From Nitrospira sp. UBA6493 (GTDB lineage Bacteria; Nitrospirota; Nitrospiria; Nitrospirales; Nitrospiraceae): a DNA stretch of 64,000 bases. The position numbers and the translations under genes were made by a program. The notes under the pieces were generated by a model. That model had not been told where the DNA came from. It ran no database searches and worked only from the letters and a program-made list of their open reading frames with translations. Below are positions 26,825-35,086 of this stretch, piece by piece; within the stretch, counting starts at the first letter, position 1, and each line of letters opens with the position of its first letter. The stretch covers positions 132,445 to 196,444 of the forward strand of contig DJMJ01000041.1 of NCBI GenBank assembly GCA_002435325.1. The letters run 5' to 3'.

Positions 26825-27664
26825 CTAGGCGGCGTAGAACGGATTATGGGCTAGCTCTTCTTCCACCGTGGTGGCCGGTCCATGCCCAGGTAGCAATCGA
26901 TAGCCTGATGGCAACCCAAGTACGGTAGTCCGGACCGATGCCAAATGAATGGGATACAGCGAGCCGGGATTCGAACGGCCAATGGATCCGGCAAACAACG
27001 TATCGCCGACAAAACAGAGCGGCGCATTCGGATCATCCACTCGATAGCAGATCCCTCCGGGAGTATGGCCCGGCGTCGCCAGGCACTGGACTCGCAGACG
27101 CCCGACGGCAATCGTCTCCCCATCCCGCGGAGCACGGAGTTGGGCAGTGGGAGGCCGCCAACTCAGCAACTCAACATCTTCCGCACCGAGATACACCGGC
27201 ACCTCGCAAAATGTCAGAATCTGCTCGATGCCATCGGCATGGTCCGCATGGCCGTGCGTCAGGCCAATACCGACCAGTTTCAGCCGATGCGAGGACAGAA
27301 ATTCGATCATCGCCGGCGCATTGTAGGCTGTGTCGATCAGCAAGGCCTCGCCCTCGTCATGAATGACATAGCCTTGCACCCCATAGCCATTGATGGAGCC
27401 CTGAATCGTGTCTACCCAGGTGGGCGAACGTTGGGCAACCGGCTCCCATTTGTCGATCGCGATCTGCTCCAGCGGCCCGGGACGAAGCCCGAGCGCTTTC
27501 GCCAGCGCCCGCACTTCCATGCGATCGCTCGGCTGATCGCCGCGCTCCAGCGCCGTGATGTCGCCGCCGGGCAAGCCCGTCATCCGCGCGAGATCCACGA
27601 CGGAAAGGCCCTGCCCGATCCGGGATTTTTTCAGAATGTCACAGAGCTCATCTTCTAAGGGCAT
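26825..27664 (-). CDS. HTH-metallo-beta-lactamase fusion protein
   Basis: 279 residues in two parts. Residues 1-70 form an XRE/Cro-type helix-turn-helix (SRIGQGLSVVDLARMTGLPG, ITALERGDQPSD). Residues 85-279 form a metallo-beta-lactamase fold of the glyoxalase II-like group, with the metal motif LTHGHADHADGI, a second His in ATPGHTPGGICY, Asp in FVGDTLFAGSIG and a final His in LLPGHGPATTV. All active-site ligands are present, so it is probably an active hydrolase tied to a DNA-binding module. It is the first gene of a three-gene operon with two membrane metalloproteases. Confidence 0.88.
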   Translation of the reverse strand: MPLEDELCDILKKSRIGQGLSVVDLARMTGLPGGDITALERGDQPSDRMEVRALAKALGLRPGPLEQIAIDKWEPVAQRSPTWVDTIQGSINGYGVQGYVIHDEGEALLIDTAYNAPAMIEFLSSHRLKLVGIGLTHGHADHADGIEQILTFCEVPVYLGAEDVELLSWRPPTAQLRAPRDGETIAVGRLRVQCLATPGHTPGGICYRVDDPNAPLCFVGDTLFAGSIGRSNPGSLYPIHLASVRTTVLGLPSGYRLLPGHGPATTVEEELAHNPFYAA

Positions 27665-27713
27665 GTCAAACGATCACCATTTATGATCTCTCTTCCCCCT
27701 ATCCTCTCCAAGA

Positions 27714-27828
27714 CCGGAGGCGGGAGTCGTTCTTACTGCGCGCAGCACCGAGCACAGCCCCATTCGACGAGACTTCCATTGATCCTACGGGTGGGGGGCG
27801 CAAGCAAGACAACGACTTCCGCCTCCGG
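27714..27828. repeat. Intergenic inverted-repeat element 2
   Basis: Arms CCGGAGGCGGGAGTCGTT (27714-27731) and AACGACTTCCGCCTCCGG (27811-27828) are inverted with one mismatch in 18, enclosing 79 bp. The core contains TGCGCGCAGCACCGAGCAC, similar to the core of the element at 19956-20043. It fills the space between the M16 gene end and the HTH-MBL gene start. Confidence 0.6.
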
Positions 27829-27836
27829 CCACTCCC

Positions 27837-29309
27837 TCACCCTTCAGGGCTCAACCTGATCTCTTTCACTTCCCCAAACGTGGAGAGCACTTTCTGCAGC
27901 GCTTCGCCTGAACCGACAGCCACGATCTTGAGGCGATCCGGATGGAGGTGCTTCTTGGCCGCCGCCAACACATCCTCTTTCGTCAACTTCAGGACTTTCT
28001 CCCGTATCTGCTGGAGAAAATCCTTGGGCAGTCCGTCGTACTCCAAGTCCACCAGCCGGCTGACGATCGCCGACGGGCTGCTGAACGAAAAGACAAACGA
28101 ATTGACGTAGGCCTCTTTCGCTTCCGCCAGCTCCTGGTCGGTGACCAGGTCCGTGCGCATCCGTTCGATGTTGGCCACAAACCGGCTCACCACTTCCTGC
28201 GTCGACACCAGTTTCGTTTCCGCCCGCATGAGCCAGACCCCTTGATCGTGGACGCCCGCCATCAACCGGCTGCCGACGGAATAGGCCAGTCCGCGCTTGG
28301 TCCGCACATCGTTGAAGAGCCGGCTGCGGAAGGAACTGCCGCCCAGAATATCGTTGGCAATCGCGAGGGCCACATAGTCCGGATCGTTTTCTCGAATCGT
28401 GAGGTGGCCCACCCGGAGATGGGTTTGGGAGGTTTCTTTATTCGCAAACCGGATCGCCGGTGTTGCCCTGTCGCTCTCCGGCACGTCGGCAATCTTCAAT
28501 TCCGGCACCGCGCCCTTGGCCCAATCCCCGAATACCTCGCGCAAGGCCTCCAGCATCTCTTCTTTCTGAAAGTCGCCGGTCACGCTCAGAATAATGCCGT
28601 TAGGATGAATCGTGCTCCGATGGAACGCCGCCAGATCGTCGCGGGTAATCTGTGTGATCGACGCAATGGAGGTCTCGCGCGCGGACGGATGATCCGGGCC
28701 GTAGAGCAGTTTCATAAACTCCCGGCCCACCACGGACCCGGGACTATCCTGCCGGCGACGGATCCCTTCGAGCGCCTGCAACTTCGCGACCTCTACTCGT
28801 GCCGGATCGAAGGCCGGCGCCCGGAGCAGCCCGGAAAATATCTGAAGGCCCCGCTTCAGATCTTTTTTGAGGACATCCAACGAAGCGGACCCGGATTCAT
28901 GTCCGATCGAAATGCTCACATCCCCCGCAAAGTGCTCCAACTCTTCGTCCACCTGCTCCGCCGACAACCCGCCGCCGCCGCCCGTCCGCATGAGTGCCCC
29001 GGTCAGAGCGGCCAGACCAACCTTGTCCGCCGGATCGAGCCAGGCTCCGGTCTTCATCGTGGCCGTGACTGTGACAAGCGGCAACTCATGATCTTCCAGG
29101 AGATACACCACCATCCCGTTGTCGAGCACGACTCGGTCCGGCTCCGGCGGCGTGAACTCAACCGGCTTGAACGTCATCGTTCGCGGATCTCCGGGCACCG
29201 GCCCTCCCGCGCACGCCGTCATCACTGGAACCAGAAGCAGCGCCAGAATGAGTCTCAGCATCATTCCCCTACGCTTCACGTCTAACGTTTCACGTATTAC
29301 GAATTTCAT
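27837..29309 (-). CDS. M16 peptidase-like lipoprotein, non-catalytic subunit type
   Basis: 490 residues, M16 (insulinase/PqqL) fold. The lipobox PVMTACAGG marks a lipoprotein. The M16 N-terminal strand VVLDNGMVVYLLEDHELPLV is present, but the HxxEH zinc motif is absent: the equivalent helix reads LAALTGALMRTGGGG. The C-terminal M16 half (NDILGGSSFRSRLFNDVRTK, GLAYSVGSRL) is intact, as in inactive partner subunits. ATG 29309 overlaps the previous stop (ATGA) and has GAGG 7 nt upstream; ATG 29261 is an alternative that would exclude the heptameric repeat from coding. It probably pairs with the active M16 protein encoded just before it. Confidence 0.88.
   Translation of the reverse strand: MKFVIRETLDVKRRGMMLRLILALLLVPVMTACAGGPVPGDPRTMTFKPVEFTPPEPDRVVLDNGMVVYLLEDHELPLVTVTATMKTGAWLDPADKVGLAALTGALMRTGGGGGLSAEQVDEELEHFAGDVSISIGHESGSASLDVLKKDLKRGLQIFSGLLRAPAFDPARVEVAKLQALEGIRRRQDSPGSVVGREFMKLLYGPDHPSARETSIASITQITRDDLAAFHRSTIHPNGIILSVTGDFQKEEMLEALREVFGDWAKGAVPELKIADVPESDRATPAIRFANKETSQTHLRVGHLTIRENDPDYVALAIANDILGGSSFRSRLFNDVRTKRGLAYSVGSRLMAGVHDQGVWLMRAETKLVSTQEVVSRFVANIERMRTDLVTDQELAEAKEAYVNSFVFSFSSPSAIVSRLVDLEYDGLPKDFLQQIREKVLKLTKEDVLAAAKKHLHPDRLKIVAVGSGEALQKVLSTFGEVKEIRLSPEG
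29271..29305. repeat. Five heptameric repeats at M16 gene start
   Basis: ACGCTTC, ACGTCTA, ACGTTTC, ACGTATT and ACGAATT in tandem, overlapping the first codons of the 29309 gene if that start is used. Confidence 0.7.
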
Positions 29310-30895
29310 CGCGCCACCTCACGGCCCGGCGCTAGGGCCATCGTCTTCCCGTTCGGTTTTTTCACAAGCGTCCCCACCGTGCGATTGGATTTGATGAAAT
29401 ACTGTGTCGCAACCCGCTGGATATCCGCCGGAGTGACGGCCGCGACGCGGTCCCGCGATTTCAAAACATGGCGCCAATCCCGCGCCACGGTCTGGTACAA
29501 GGCCAGCTGCGACGCGAGGCCGCTGTTCGAGCGGAGTGTGCGCACCAGATCGGCATCGATATTGTTGACGATCTTTTCCAGCTCTTTGGCCGGCACCGGT
29601 TCGGTCTTCATCCGGTCCAATTCTTCATAGAGCGCCGCTTCCACTTCGGCCGCCGTGTGCGGCGCAAGCGGCGTGGCGGTGAGAATGAACAGATTGGGCG
29701 CGCCCACGCCCGGATAGTTCGCATCGGAGCCCACGGACGCAGCCAGCCGCTTCTCACGCACCAGTTTGGTCTGCAAGCGGGAGGTGAGCCCGTCGCTCAG
29801 GATCTCGTCGATGACATCGAAGACCTCGTCGTCGGGATGGCCGAGACTGGGCTTGTGATAGCCGATCGCCACGATCGGCTCGGCGTCGAATTCCACTTCC
29901 ACGCGCCGTTCCCCGCGCTGCTCCGGCTCGACCGTGACAATCTCCGGAGCCTGCGGAGCTGCTGGAATTTTGCCAAACGTATTTTCAATCAGCGCGATGA
30001 CCTCTTTCGGATTCACATCGCCGACCAGCGCGATGGTCGCATTGTTGGGCCCATAGTAGGTCTTAAAGAAGGCTTCGGTTTCCGCCGGCGTCAGCGAGAG
30101 AATGTCCGATCCCCAGCCGATGGTTGGAATCCCATAGGGGTGCGCGCGAAACGCCGCCGAGGTAAAGGTCTCGAACAGCAGACCGTTGGGACTGTCATCG
30201 TTCCTCAGCCGGCGCTCTTCCATGACGACCCCGCGCTCCTTATAAAACTCGCGGAGCACCGGATAGGCCATGCGGTCCGCTTCGATCGCCGCCCACAACG
30301 GCAGACGGTTGGCGGGCAGGCTGATCGTGTATCGCGTGATATCTTTTCCGGTAGAGGCGTTGAGTCCCACTCCGCCGTGGCGCTGATAGAGCAACGCCAC
30401 TTCGTTCCCAACCACATATTGTCCGGCCTGGGTTTGCAGTTCGTCGACTCGCGCTTGCAGCGCCTCGACCTCGGCCTGCTCTTCCGCCGTCGCCCGGGCT
30501 CCCTTCTTCGCCAGATCACGCTGCCGCTGATCGAGCATCGTCCCGAGGCGGTACAGCTCGTCGAGAATCGGCTTCTCTTTTCCGTAGTCTTTCGTTCCGA
30601 CCGACCGCGTCCCTTTGAACGCCATGTGCTCGTACAAATGGGCAATGCCGGTTTGACCGACTTGCTCGTTGACGCCGCCCACTCCGAACGTGATGTTGAT
30701 CGAGACCACCGGCGTTTGATGGCGCTCGACCATGAGAATCGTCAGGCCGTTGGCAAGCCTGTGCTCGATTACCCGATCCGCCAGACTCTGCGATGCCGCG
30801 TGAACAAGGTTTACGTTCAGGCTGACAAGCAACATAAGGCCAAGCACGATGACGCGTGACGCGTGACGAGAGAGGAACGAGGCTTCTCTAATCAT
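29306..30895 (-). CDS. M16-family zinc protease (catalytic subunit)
   Basis: 529 residues, exported (VIVLGLMLLVSLNVNLVHAA). The M16 zinc motif is GIAHLYEHMAFKGTRS (HxxEH), with the downstream Glu ligand expected about 76 residues later, before an insertion rich in charged residues (LDQRQRDLAKKGARATAEEQ). The C-terminal M16 domain contains DEILSDGLTSRLQTKLVREK. It acts in the periplasm, probably as a heterodimer with the following non-catalytic M16 protein. GGAG lies 8 nt upstream of ATG 30895, which overlaps the gph stop (ATGA). Confidence 0.92.
   Translation of the reverse strand: MIREASFLSRHASRVIVLGLMLLVSLNVNLVHAASQSLADRVIEHRLANGLTILMVERHQTPVVSINITFGVGGVNEQVGQTGIAHLYEHMAFKGTRSVGTKDYGKEKPILDELYRLGTMLDQRQRDLAKKGARATAEEQAEVEALQARVDELQTQAGQYVVGNEVALLYQRHGGVGLNASTGKDITRYTISLPANRLPLWAAIEADRMAYPVLREFYKERGVVMEERRLRNDDSPNGLLFETFTSAAFRAHPYGIPTIGWGSDILSLTPAETEAFFKTYYGPNNATIALVGDVNPKEVIALIENTFGKIPAAPQAPEIVTVEPEQRGERRVEVEFDAEPIVAIGYHKPSLGHPDDEVFDVIDEILSDGLTSRLQTKLVREKRLAASVGSDANYPGVGAPNLFILTATPLAPHTAAEVEAALYEELDRMKTEPVPAKELEKIVNNIDADLVRTLRSNSGLASQLALYQTVARDWRHVLKSRDRVAAVTPADIQRVATQYFIKSNRTVGTLVKKPNGKTMALAPGREVAR
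30844..30871. repeat. Heptameric repeat within M16 signal-peptide region
   Basis: GCACGAT, GACGCGT, GACGCGT and GACGAGA in tandem, inside the N-terminal coding part of the 30895 gene. Confidence 0.5.
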
Positions 30896-31539
30896 TGGAA
30901 TATCTCCATCAGTTGTTCCGGACGTTCGATAAACCAGTCCGGCTGGCAGGCGGCCATTTTCTCCCTGTTGCCCATGCCGTACCCCACGGCGCAGACCCGA
31001 ATGCCGGCATTGTGGCCGCCGTTGATATCGTTGGTGCTGTCCCCCACCAGGATGGCTCGGTCTTTGGGCACGTTCAGCTGCTCGAGAATGTGCAGCAGCA
31101 TCCCGGGCTCCGGCTTGAGCCCGAATCCGTTGTCACCTCCGACGATGTAATGGAAATGCTGCGCGCCCAGCCCGTTTAAAATGACGTTCGTGTACTCGAG
31201 CGCCTTATTGGTCGCAACCGCTTTTTGTTTATGCGCGAAATGCCGGAGCATCGGCTCGATGCCGGGGTAAAAGACCGTCCGATCCAGGCAATGTTCGAGA
31301 TAGTGGCCGCGAAAGACCGTCAACGCCTCGTCGAAGCTGATGCCCTCGCGCTCACCGACGGCCAGCCGCAGCAACTTCTTCACCCCGTCGCCGACAAAGC
31401 CGAATATTTCTTCCAGCGGGCGCTCCGGCAACCCTAACTCGACCAGCGTGAGGTTGACCGAATGGGCGATGTCCCACTTGGATTCGATCAGCGTGCCGTC
31501 GAGATCGAAAATCATCAGATCGACCGGAGTCTTCGTCAT
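30892..31539 (-). CDS. gph: HAD phosphatase, phosphoglycolate phosphatase-like
   Basis: 215 residues. HAD motif I is IFDLDGTLIESKWD, motif II is AVATNKALEY, the Lys lies in FGLKPEPGML and motif IV is ILVGDSTNDINGG. The helical cap between motifs I and II is of subclass I. This set matches Gph-type phosphatases that remove 2-phosphoglycolate, though close relatives act on other small phosphates. ATG 31539 overlaps the previous stop (ATGA); the longer frame to 31686 lies inside the upstream gene. It is the third gene of the pyk operon. Confidence 0.85.
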   Translation of the reverse strand: MTKTPVDLMIFDLDGTLIESKWDIAHSVNLTLVELGLPERPLEEIFGFVGDGVKKLLRLAVGEREGISFDEALTVFRGHYLEHCLDRTVFYPGIEPMLRHFAHKQKAVATNKALEYTNVILNGLGAQHFHYIVGGDNGFGLKPEPGMLLHILEQLNVPKDRAILVGDSTNDINGGHNAGIRVCAVGYGMGNREKMAACQPDWFIERPEQLMEIFQ

Positions 31540-32090
31540 GGTGTGACCTTTCGCAATGCGCCGGCCAGCGCCGCCAAGGCGCTGCGCTTCTCGGCATCGG
31601 TTTCCTTCAGTTCCGCTTCCCGGACCAAGTCGATCATTCGTTTCAGCCCGACATGCGGCGGAATGACCGGCTCCACAATCCGCCACTTGCTCCGCACCTC
31701 TTTGACACGAAACCGCACCTCCTCGGCCGTCTCTTCCGGCACGAACGCGGCAGTCTCCAGATACACCGCCCCCAGCACACGAAAGGTGACCGGAATGACG
31801 ACTTCGAGTTTATTGACGACCTCCCACTGCCGGTAATCCTCTGGCACCGTCACATCCCCGATCACGACGACCCGGCCCCAGACCGGTTCCTCCCGCCAGT
31901 CAATGTAGGGCACCAGCGTCTCGAACGACATCGCATCCATGCGCGCTCCCTTCTTGTCGAGGGTCACGTAGCGCTTCACAATCGTGGTCGGCGATTGATC
32001 GAGCGCCCCGCTCTGCGCCAGCGCGGGCACAGGCCCACTCAGCAGGAGCAATAGAACGAGACATACGTACATCAGTCGCATCGCGAACAT
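31536..32090 (-). CDS. Exported hypothetical protein
   Basis: 184 residues. The signal peptide (LMYVCLVLLLLLSGPVPALA) is followed by a mostly beta domain with VKRYVTLDKKGARMDAMSFE, VIPVTFRVLGAVYLETAAF and a C-terminal helix. The fold may be NTF2/SnoaL-like (KRYVTLDKKGARMD then a terminal MIDLVREAE helix); this is a guess. It starts 6 nt after the pyk stop (TAGGAGCGG lies between) and overlaps the gph start by 4 nt, so it belongs to the same operon. Confidence 0.75.
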   Translation of the reverse strand: MFAMRLMYVCLVLLLLLSGPVPALAQSGALDQSPTTIVKRYVTLDKKGARMDAMSFETLVPYIDWREEPVWGRVVVIGDVTVPEDYRQWEVVNKLEVVIPVTFRVLGAVYLETAAFVPEETAEEVRFRVKEVRSKWRIVEPVIPPHVGLKRMIDLVREAELKETDAEKRSALAALAGALRKVTP

Positions 32091-32096
32091 CCGCTC

Positions 32097-33566
32097 CTAT
32101 TGGGTCACATGCAGTTTCATGATATTCGTACCACCGGGACGGCCGGACACGGTTCCGGCCAGCAACACGATCCGATCACCTGCGACCGCCAGCCGTTCGG
32201 CTTTGAGCCGGCGCTCGATCTCCGTCACCTGCTCATCAGAATCCGGCAGCCACTCCATCAGCCTCGGAGCCACCCCCCAATACAGAGCCATGCGGCGGCG
32301 GATCGGCTCGTGCGGCGTGAAGGCCGCAATCGGCGCCGACGGCTGATGTTTCGATAACAGCCGCGCCGTCATGCCTGACTCCGTCAAAACGGCCAGGGCA
32401 GCGGCCCCTGTGGTCGCCGCAGCGGATGCGGCGGCGGTGGACATCGCTTCTGCGATGGTTTCGGACTCTCCCGGCAACCGGTCGGCAACCGGCGCAAGAC
32501 GCCGCTCCGCTTCGGCCGCCCGCACAATGCGATCCATCACGGTGACCGTCTCCACCGGAAACTGGCCCCGCGCGGTTTCGCCGGACAGCATGACCGCATC
32601 GGTCCCGTCGAAAATCGCGTTGGCCACATCGGAGGCTTCGGCCCTGGTCGGCACCGGTTGCGTCATCATCGACTCCAGCATCTGCGTGGCCGTAATGATC
32701 ACCCGGCGGCGGCGGTTGGCGTCCCGAATGATTCGCTTCTGGAGCACCGGCACTGCCTCCGGTCCCATTTCGACCCCTAAGTCTCCGCGCGCAATCATGA
32801 CGCCATCGGCCGCATCCAGAATCGCGCCAAGCGACGCAATGGCTTCGGCCCGTTCGATCTTCGCAATAATCGGCTGATCGCCGCCGCACGCGCGCACGAA
32901 CTCGCGCGCCGCCTCGATGTCTTCCGGTCCACGGACGAACGAAAGGGCCAGGTAATCGACCTGATGGGCGACGCCGAACCGGATGTCCGCCCGGTCCTTC
33001 TCCGTCAATGTGGGAGCGCTCACCACGGTCCCCGGCAAATTCATGCCCTTCTGCGATGTCACCAGGCCTCCGGCAATCACCCGGCATTCGACCGTCCCGC
33101 CCGACACCGACGAGGCCAGCAGCTCGATACGGCCATCGTCGATCAAAATTCTTGCGCCGGGACGGACATCTTTGGCCAGGTGCGGATAGGTGACAGGAAG
33201 ATCGATGGTTGAAGAAGGGGCCACCGTGTGCGCGCCGATCTGTCCTCCCGACCGCAGCAGCCCCCCCACAAGCCTGATTCGTTGATTGGCTACCAGCACG
33301 ACCCCGGCTTCCGGAAGCATCCCGAGACGAATACGGGGTCCCTGCAAATCTTGCAGCACGGCGATCGCCGCGTGGCGACGGTCCGCCACTGTTCGAATGG
33401 CTTCCAGCGTGGCGGCGTGGCTCTCCTGCGAGCCATGAGAAAAATTCAGGCGCGCGACATTCATGCCGGCCTCGATCAACCGATCCAGCATGGCAGGTTC
33501 GCAACTGGCCGGGCCGATCGTACAGACGATTTTGGCTCTTCGCATGGCAACGGTCACGCGTGACAT
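32097..33566 (-). CDS. pyk: Pyruvate kinase
   Basis: Converts phosphoenolpyruvate and ADP to pyruvate and ATP, the last step of glycolysis. The N-terminus shows AKIVCTIGPASCEP and MNVARLNFSHGSQE. The active site includes IIAKIERAEAI (Lys and Glu) and GVMIARGDLGVEMGPEAV. VIITATQMLESMMTQPVPTR and DGTDAVMLSGETARGQFPVE follow. The C-terminal regulatory domain is present. ATG 33566 is used; GTG 33572 and ATG 33545 are alternatives. It is the first gene of a five-gene operon running to 27837. Confidence 0.97.
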   Translation of the reverse strand: MSRVTVAMRRAKIVCTIGPASCEPAMLDRLIEAGMNVARLNFSHGSQESHAATLEAIRTVADRRHAAIAVLQDLQGPRIRLGMLPEAGVVLVANQRIRLVGGLLRSGGQIGAHTVAPSSTIDLPVTYPHLAKDVRPGARILIDDGRIELLASSVSGGTVECRVIAGGLVTSQKGMNLPGTVVSAPTLTEKDRADIRFGVAHQVDYLALSFVRGPEDIEAAREFVRACGGDQPIIAKIERAEAIASLGAILDAADGVMIARGDLGVEMGPEAVPVLQKRIIRDANRRRRVIITATQMLESMMTQPVPTRAEASDVANAIFDGTDAVMLSGETARGQFPVETVTVMDRIVRAAEAERRLAPVADRLPGESETIAEAMSTAAASAAATTGAAALAVLTESGMTARLLSKHQPSAPIAAFTPHEPIRRRMALYWGVAPRLMEWLPDSDEQVTEIERRLKAERLAVAGDRIVLLAGTVSGRPGGTNIMKLHVTQ

Positions 33567-33722
33567 ACTCACAGTAAGTTGGAGTCGGATCTATTCGGAT
33601 AGTTGTGCTGACTGGGTCGATGCCTCACATGCGCACTCTACTCGCGTATCCATATCGGAAGACATTCTAACCCAGGCATTGAATGACCGCAAAGGACTTG
33701 CCTCAAACCGAATCTGGCGCGT

Positions 33723-33751
33723 TTGACCAGCCTCGATCTGCATGGTACGGT
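33723..33751 (+). promoter_or_regulatory. Candidate promoter for RNase/barstar pair
   Basis: TTGACC (33723-33728), 17-nt spacer, TACGGT (33746-33751), about 35 nt before ATG 33786. The -10 match is weak. Confidence 0.35.
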
Positions 33752-33785
33752 CACTCACTCGTTTCAAAACCAGGACCTGCTCACC

Positions 33786-34229
33786 ATGCGCTGGAATCGA
33801 GGCCTTTACCTTGCTGCAAATCCGCTCCTCGCCTGCGTGTTTCTCGGGCTGGTCGCCCTGGCTTCATGGGCACCGGGTTCCCTTGCCGGGTTACTCACTC
33901 CGGAACAGAGCCTTCAGCCCCAGCAGGAAGACAGGCCCTACAGCTCCCATACCTTAGACGCGCCCCAAAAGGCGCACGACCTGCTCAAACTTTTACAAGG
34001 TCGAAACGGCGTGCCCTTACCCGGCTATGTCGGAGGCCGGGACTTCAACAATCGAGAACGACGGCTGCCTCCAGGCCGGTACCGCGAATACGACATGAAC
34101 CCGAGGATCCGAGGCCGTGCGCGGGATGCGGAACGAATCGTGATTGAGCAACGCACCGGCAAAGCCTACTATACCGGCGACCATTATCGAACATTTATAC
34201 CGCTCAATCAGAATACAGAAAGCCCATGA
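33786..34229 (+). CDS. Secreted guanyl-specific ribonuclease (barnase/RNase Sa family)
   Basis: 147 residues. The N-terminal signal/TM segment is NPLLACVFLGLVALASW. The mature domain has the microbial RNase core: GYVGGRDFNNRERRLPPGRY, then YREYD with the catalytic Glu, RARDAERIV with the Arg, and TGDHYRTF with the catalytic His. All three catalytic positions known from barnase and RNase Sa are present, so it should be active on RNA. ATG 33786 replaces a longer TTG frame. The stop overlaps the ATG of the barstar gene (ATGA), so inhibitor and enzyme are made from one message, as expected for a toxic RNase. Confidence 0.9.
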   Translation: MRWNRGLYLAANPLLACVFLGLVALASWAPGSLAGLLTPEQSLQPQQEDRPYSSHTLDAPQKAHDLLKLLQGRNGVPLPGYVGGRDFNNRERRLPPGRYREYDMNPRIRGRARDAERIVIEQRTGKAYYTGDHYRTFIPLNQNTESP

Positions 34230-34762
34230 CACAACCCCACACGCTGGCCGGCTATCTTCAAACTCCCAAGGCCCCCTGGTCATCGCTGCTCGTGGTGCCG
34301 GCAGGAACCACTGCGGCCGGACTGGTCAAGGCCCCGGCCGGATTCGCGCTCCGCGTCATCAACGGCAAGAAATGCGCGACAGCGTCGGGCGTTTTCAAAG
34401 AATTTGCGCGCGCCTTAGGATTTCCCGACTACTTCGGTCATAACTGGGATGCAATGGAAGAATGCCTCGCCGATTTGGAATGGCTGCCGGCTAAAGGCTA
34501 TGTGCTGCTCATCACAGACGCACAGGCCGTGATTCCCGACGACGAAGAGGAATACGAGACCCTCTTGGAGATTTTGAGCGACGCCGGCGAGGCATGGAGC
34601 ACAGGACAAGCGGGAGGGGGAACACGAGGGATTCCGTTTCATGCCCTGTTTGCGGTATCGGAACAGGAACGGCGGAAACGCAAACATTGGGATCTTGAAA
34701 CAGCACCGGCAGGGGACATACCAGCTCCGACGAAGAAACCGCTGCGAAAAAAATCCTCCTAA
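34226..34762 (+). CDS. Barstar-family RNase inhibitor
   Basis: 178 residues. The barstar signature FPDYFGHNWDAMEECLADL places Tyr and the two acidic residues that plug the RNase active site. An N-terminal strand with ALRVINGKKC and a later YVLLITDAQAVI complete the fold. It is longer than barstar (90 residues), with a basic Lys-rich tail (PTKKPLRKKSS). It is cytoplasmic, with no signal peptide, so it would protect the host from the exported RNase encoded immediately upstream with a 4-nt overlap. Confidence 0.9.
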   Translation: MTQPHTLAGYLQTPKAPWSSLLVVPAGTTAAGLVKAPAGFALRVINGKKCATASGVFKEFARALGFPDYFGHNWDAMEECLADLEWLPAKGYVLLITDAQAVIPDDEEEYETLLEILSDAGEAWSTGQAGGGTRGIPFHALFAVSEQERRKRKHWDLETAPAGDIPAPTKKPLRKKSS

Positions 34763-34812
34763 GCCTGATCACTCACTTGAGAGCGACAAAAACTCCCATC
34801 GGGAATCGGCCG

Positions 34813-35073
34813 CTAGAGGCCGGCTTTACGGGAGAGATTCCGTAGACTGCTCCAGAGGCCGGAGGCAGACCGCACGACGTACCCACTCATTTCTTTTGCC
34901 GCTGATGTATCACTCAATTGCGTGGAACGCGCAAGGCCATCCCAGCTGGCCCGCAATTGGCTCCGGTGAGCCGTACAGATACCATGCGTTTCTCGGCGAT
35001 CTTCGAAGGGCGCTTTTCCCCGCACCACTCCGGCGCGCCCTTCCTGCCTGCACCATGAACAGATCACCGTCAT
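34813..35073 (-). CDS. Small Cys-rich protein
   Basis: 86 residues. VICSWCRQEG near the N-terminus and THGICTAHRSQL about 30 residues later form a Cys-X2-Cys / Cys-X2-His set that may hold one zinc. The rest is helical and basic. The start is decided by the ribosome-binding site: GAGGG at 35085-35081 lies 7 nt from ATG 35073 and only 1 nt from ATG 35079. Two 13-nt direct repeats lie directly upstream (35087-35112). I recognise no characterised family. Confidence 0.65.
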   Translation of the reverse strand: MTVICSWCRQEGRAGVVRGKAPFEDRRETHGICTAHRSQLRASWDGLARSTQLSDTSAAKEMSGYVVRSASGLWSSLRNLSRKAGL

Positions 35074-35086
35074 AGACATTCCCTCA

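Noticed and set aside
27942..29285. 447-residue plus-strand frame opposite the M16 gene
   Set aside because: His/Arg/Gln-rich shadow of a confident M16 gene.
29468..30859. 463-residue plus-strand frame opposite the catalytic M16 gene
   Set aside because: Shadow frame; the minus strand encodes a protein with HxxEH and signal peptide.
32236..33504. 422-residue Gly/Arg-rich minus-strand frame inside pyk
   Set aside because: Same-strand shadow of pyk in another frame; pyk motifs are complete.
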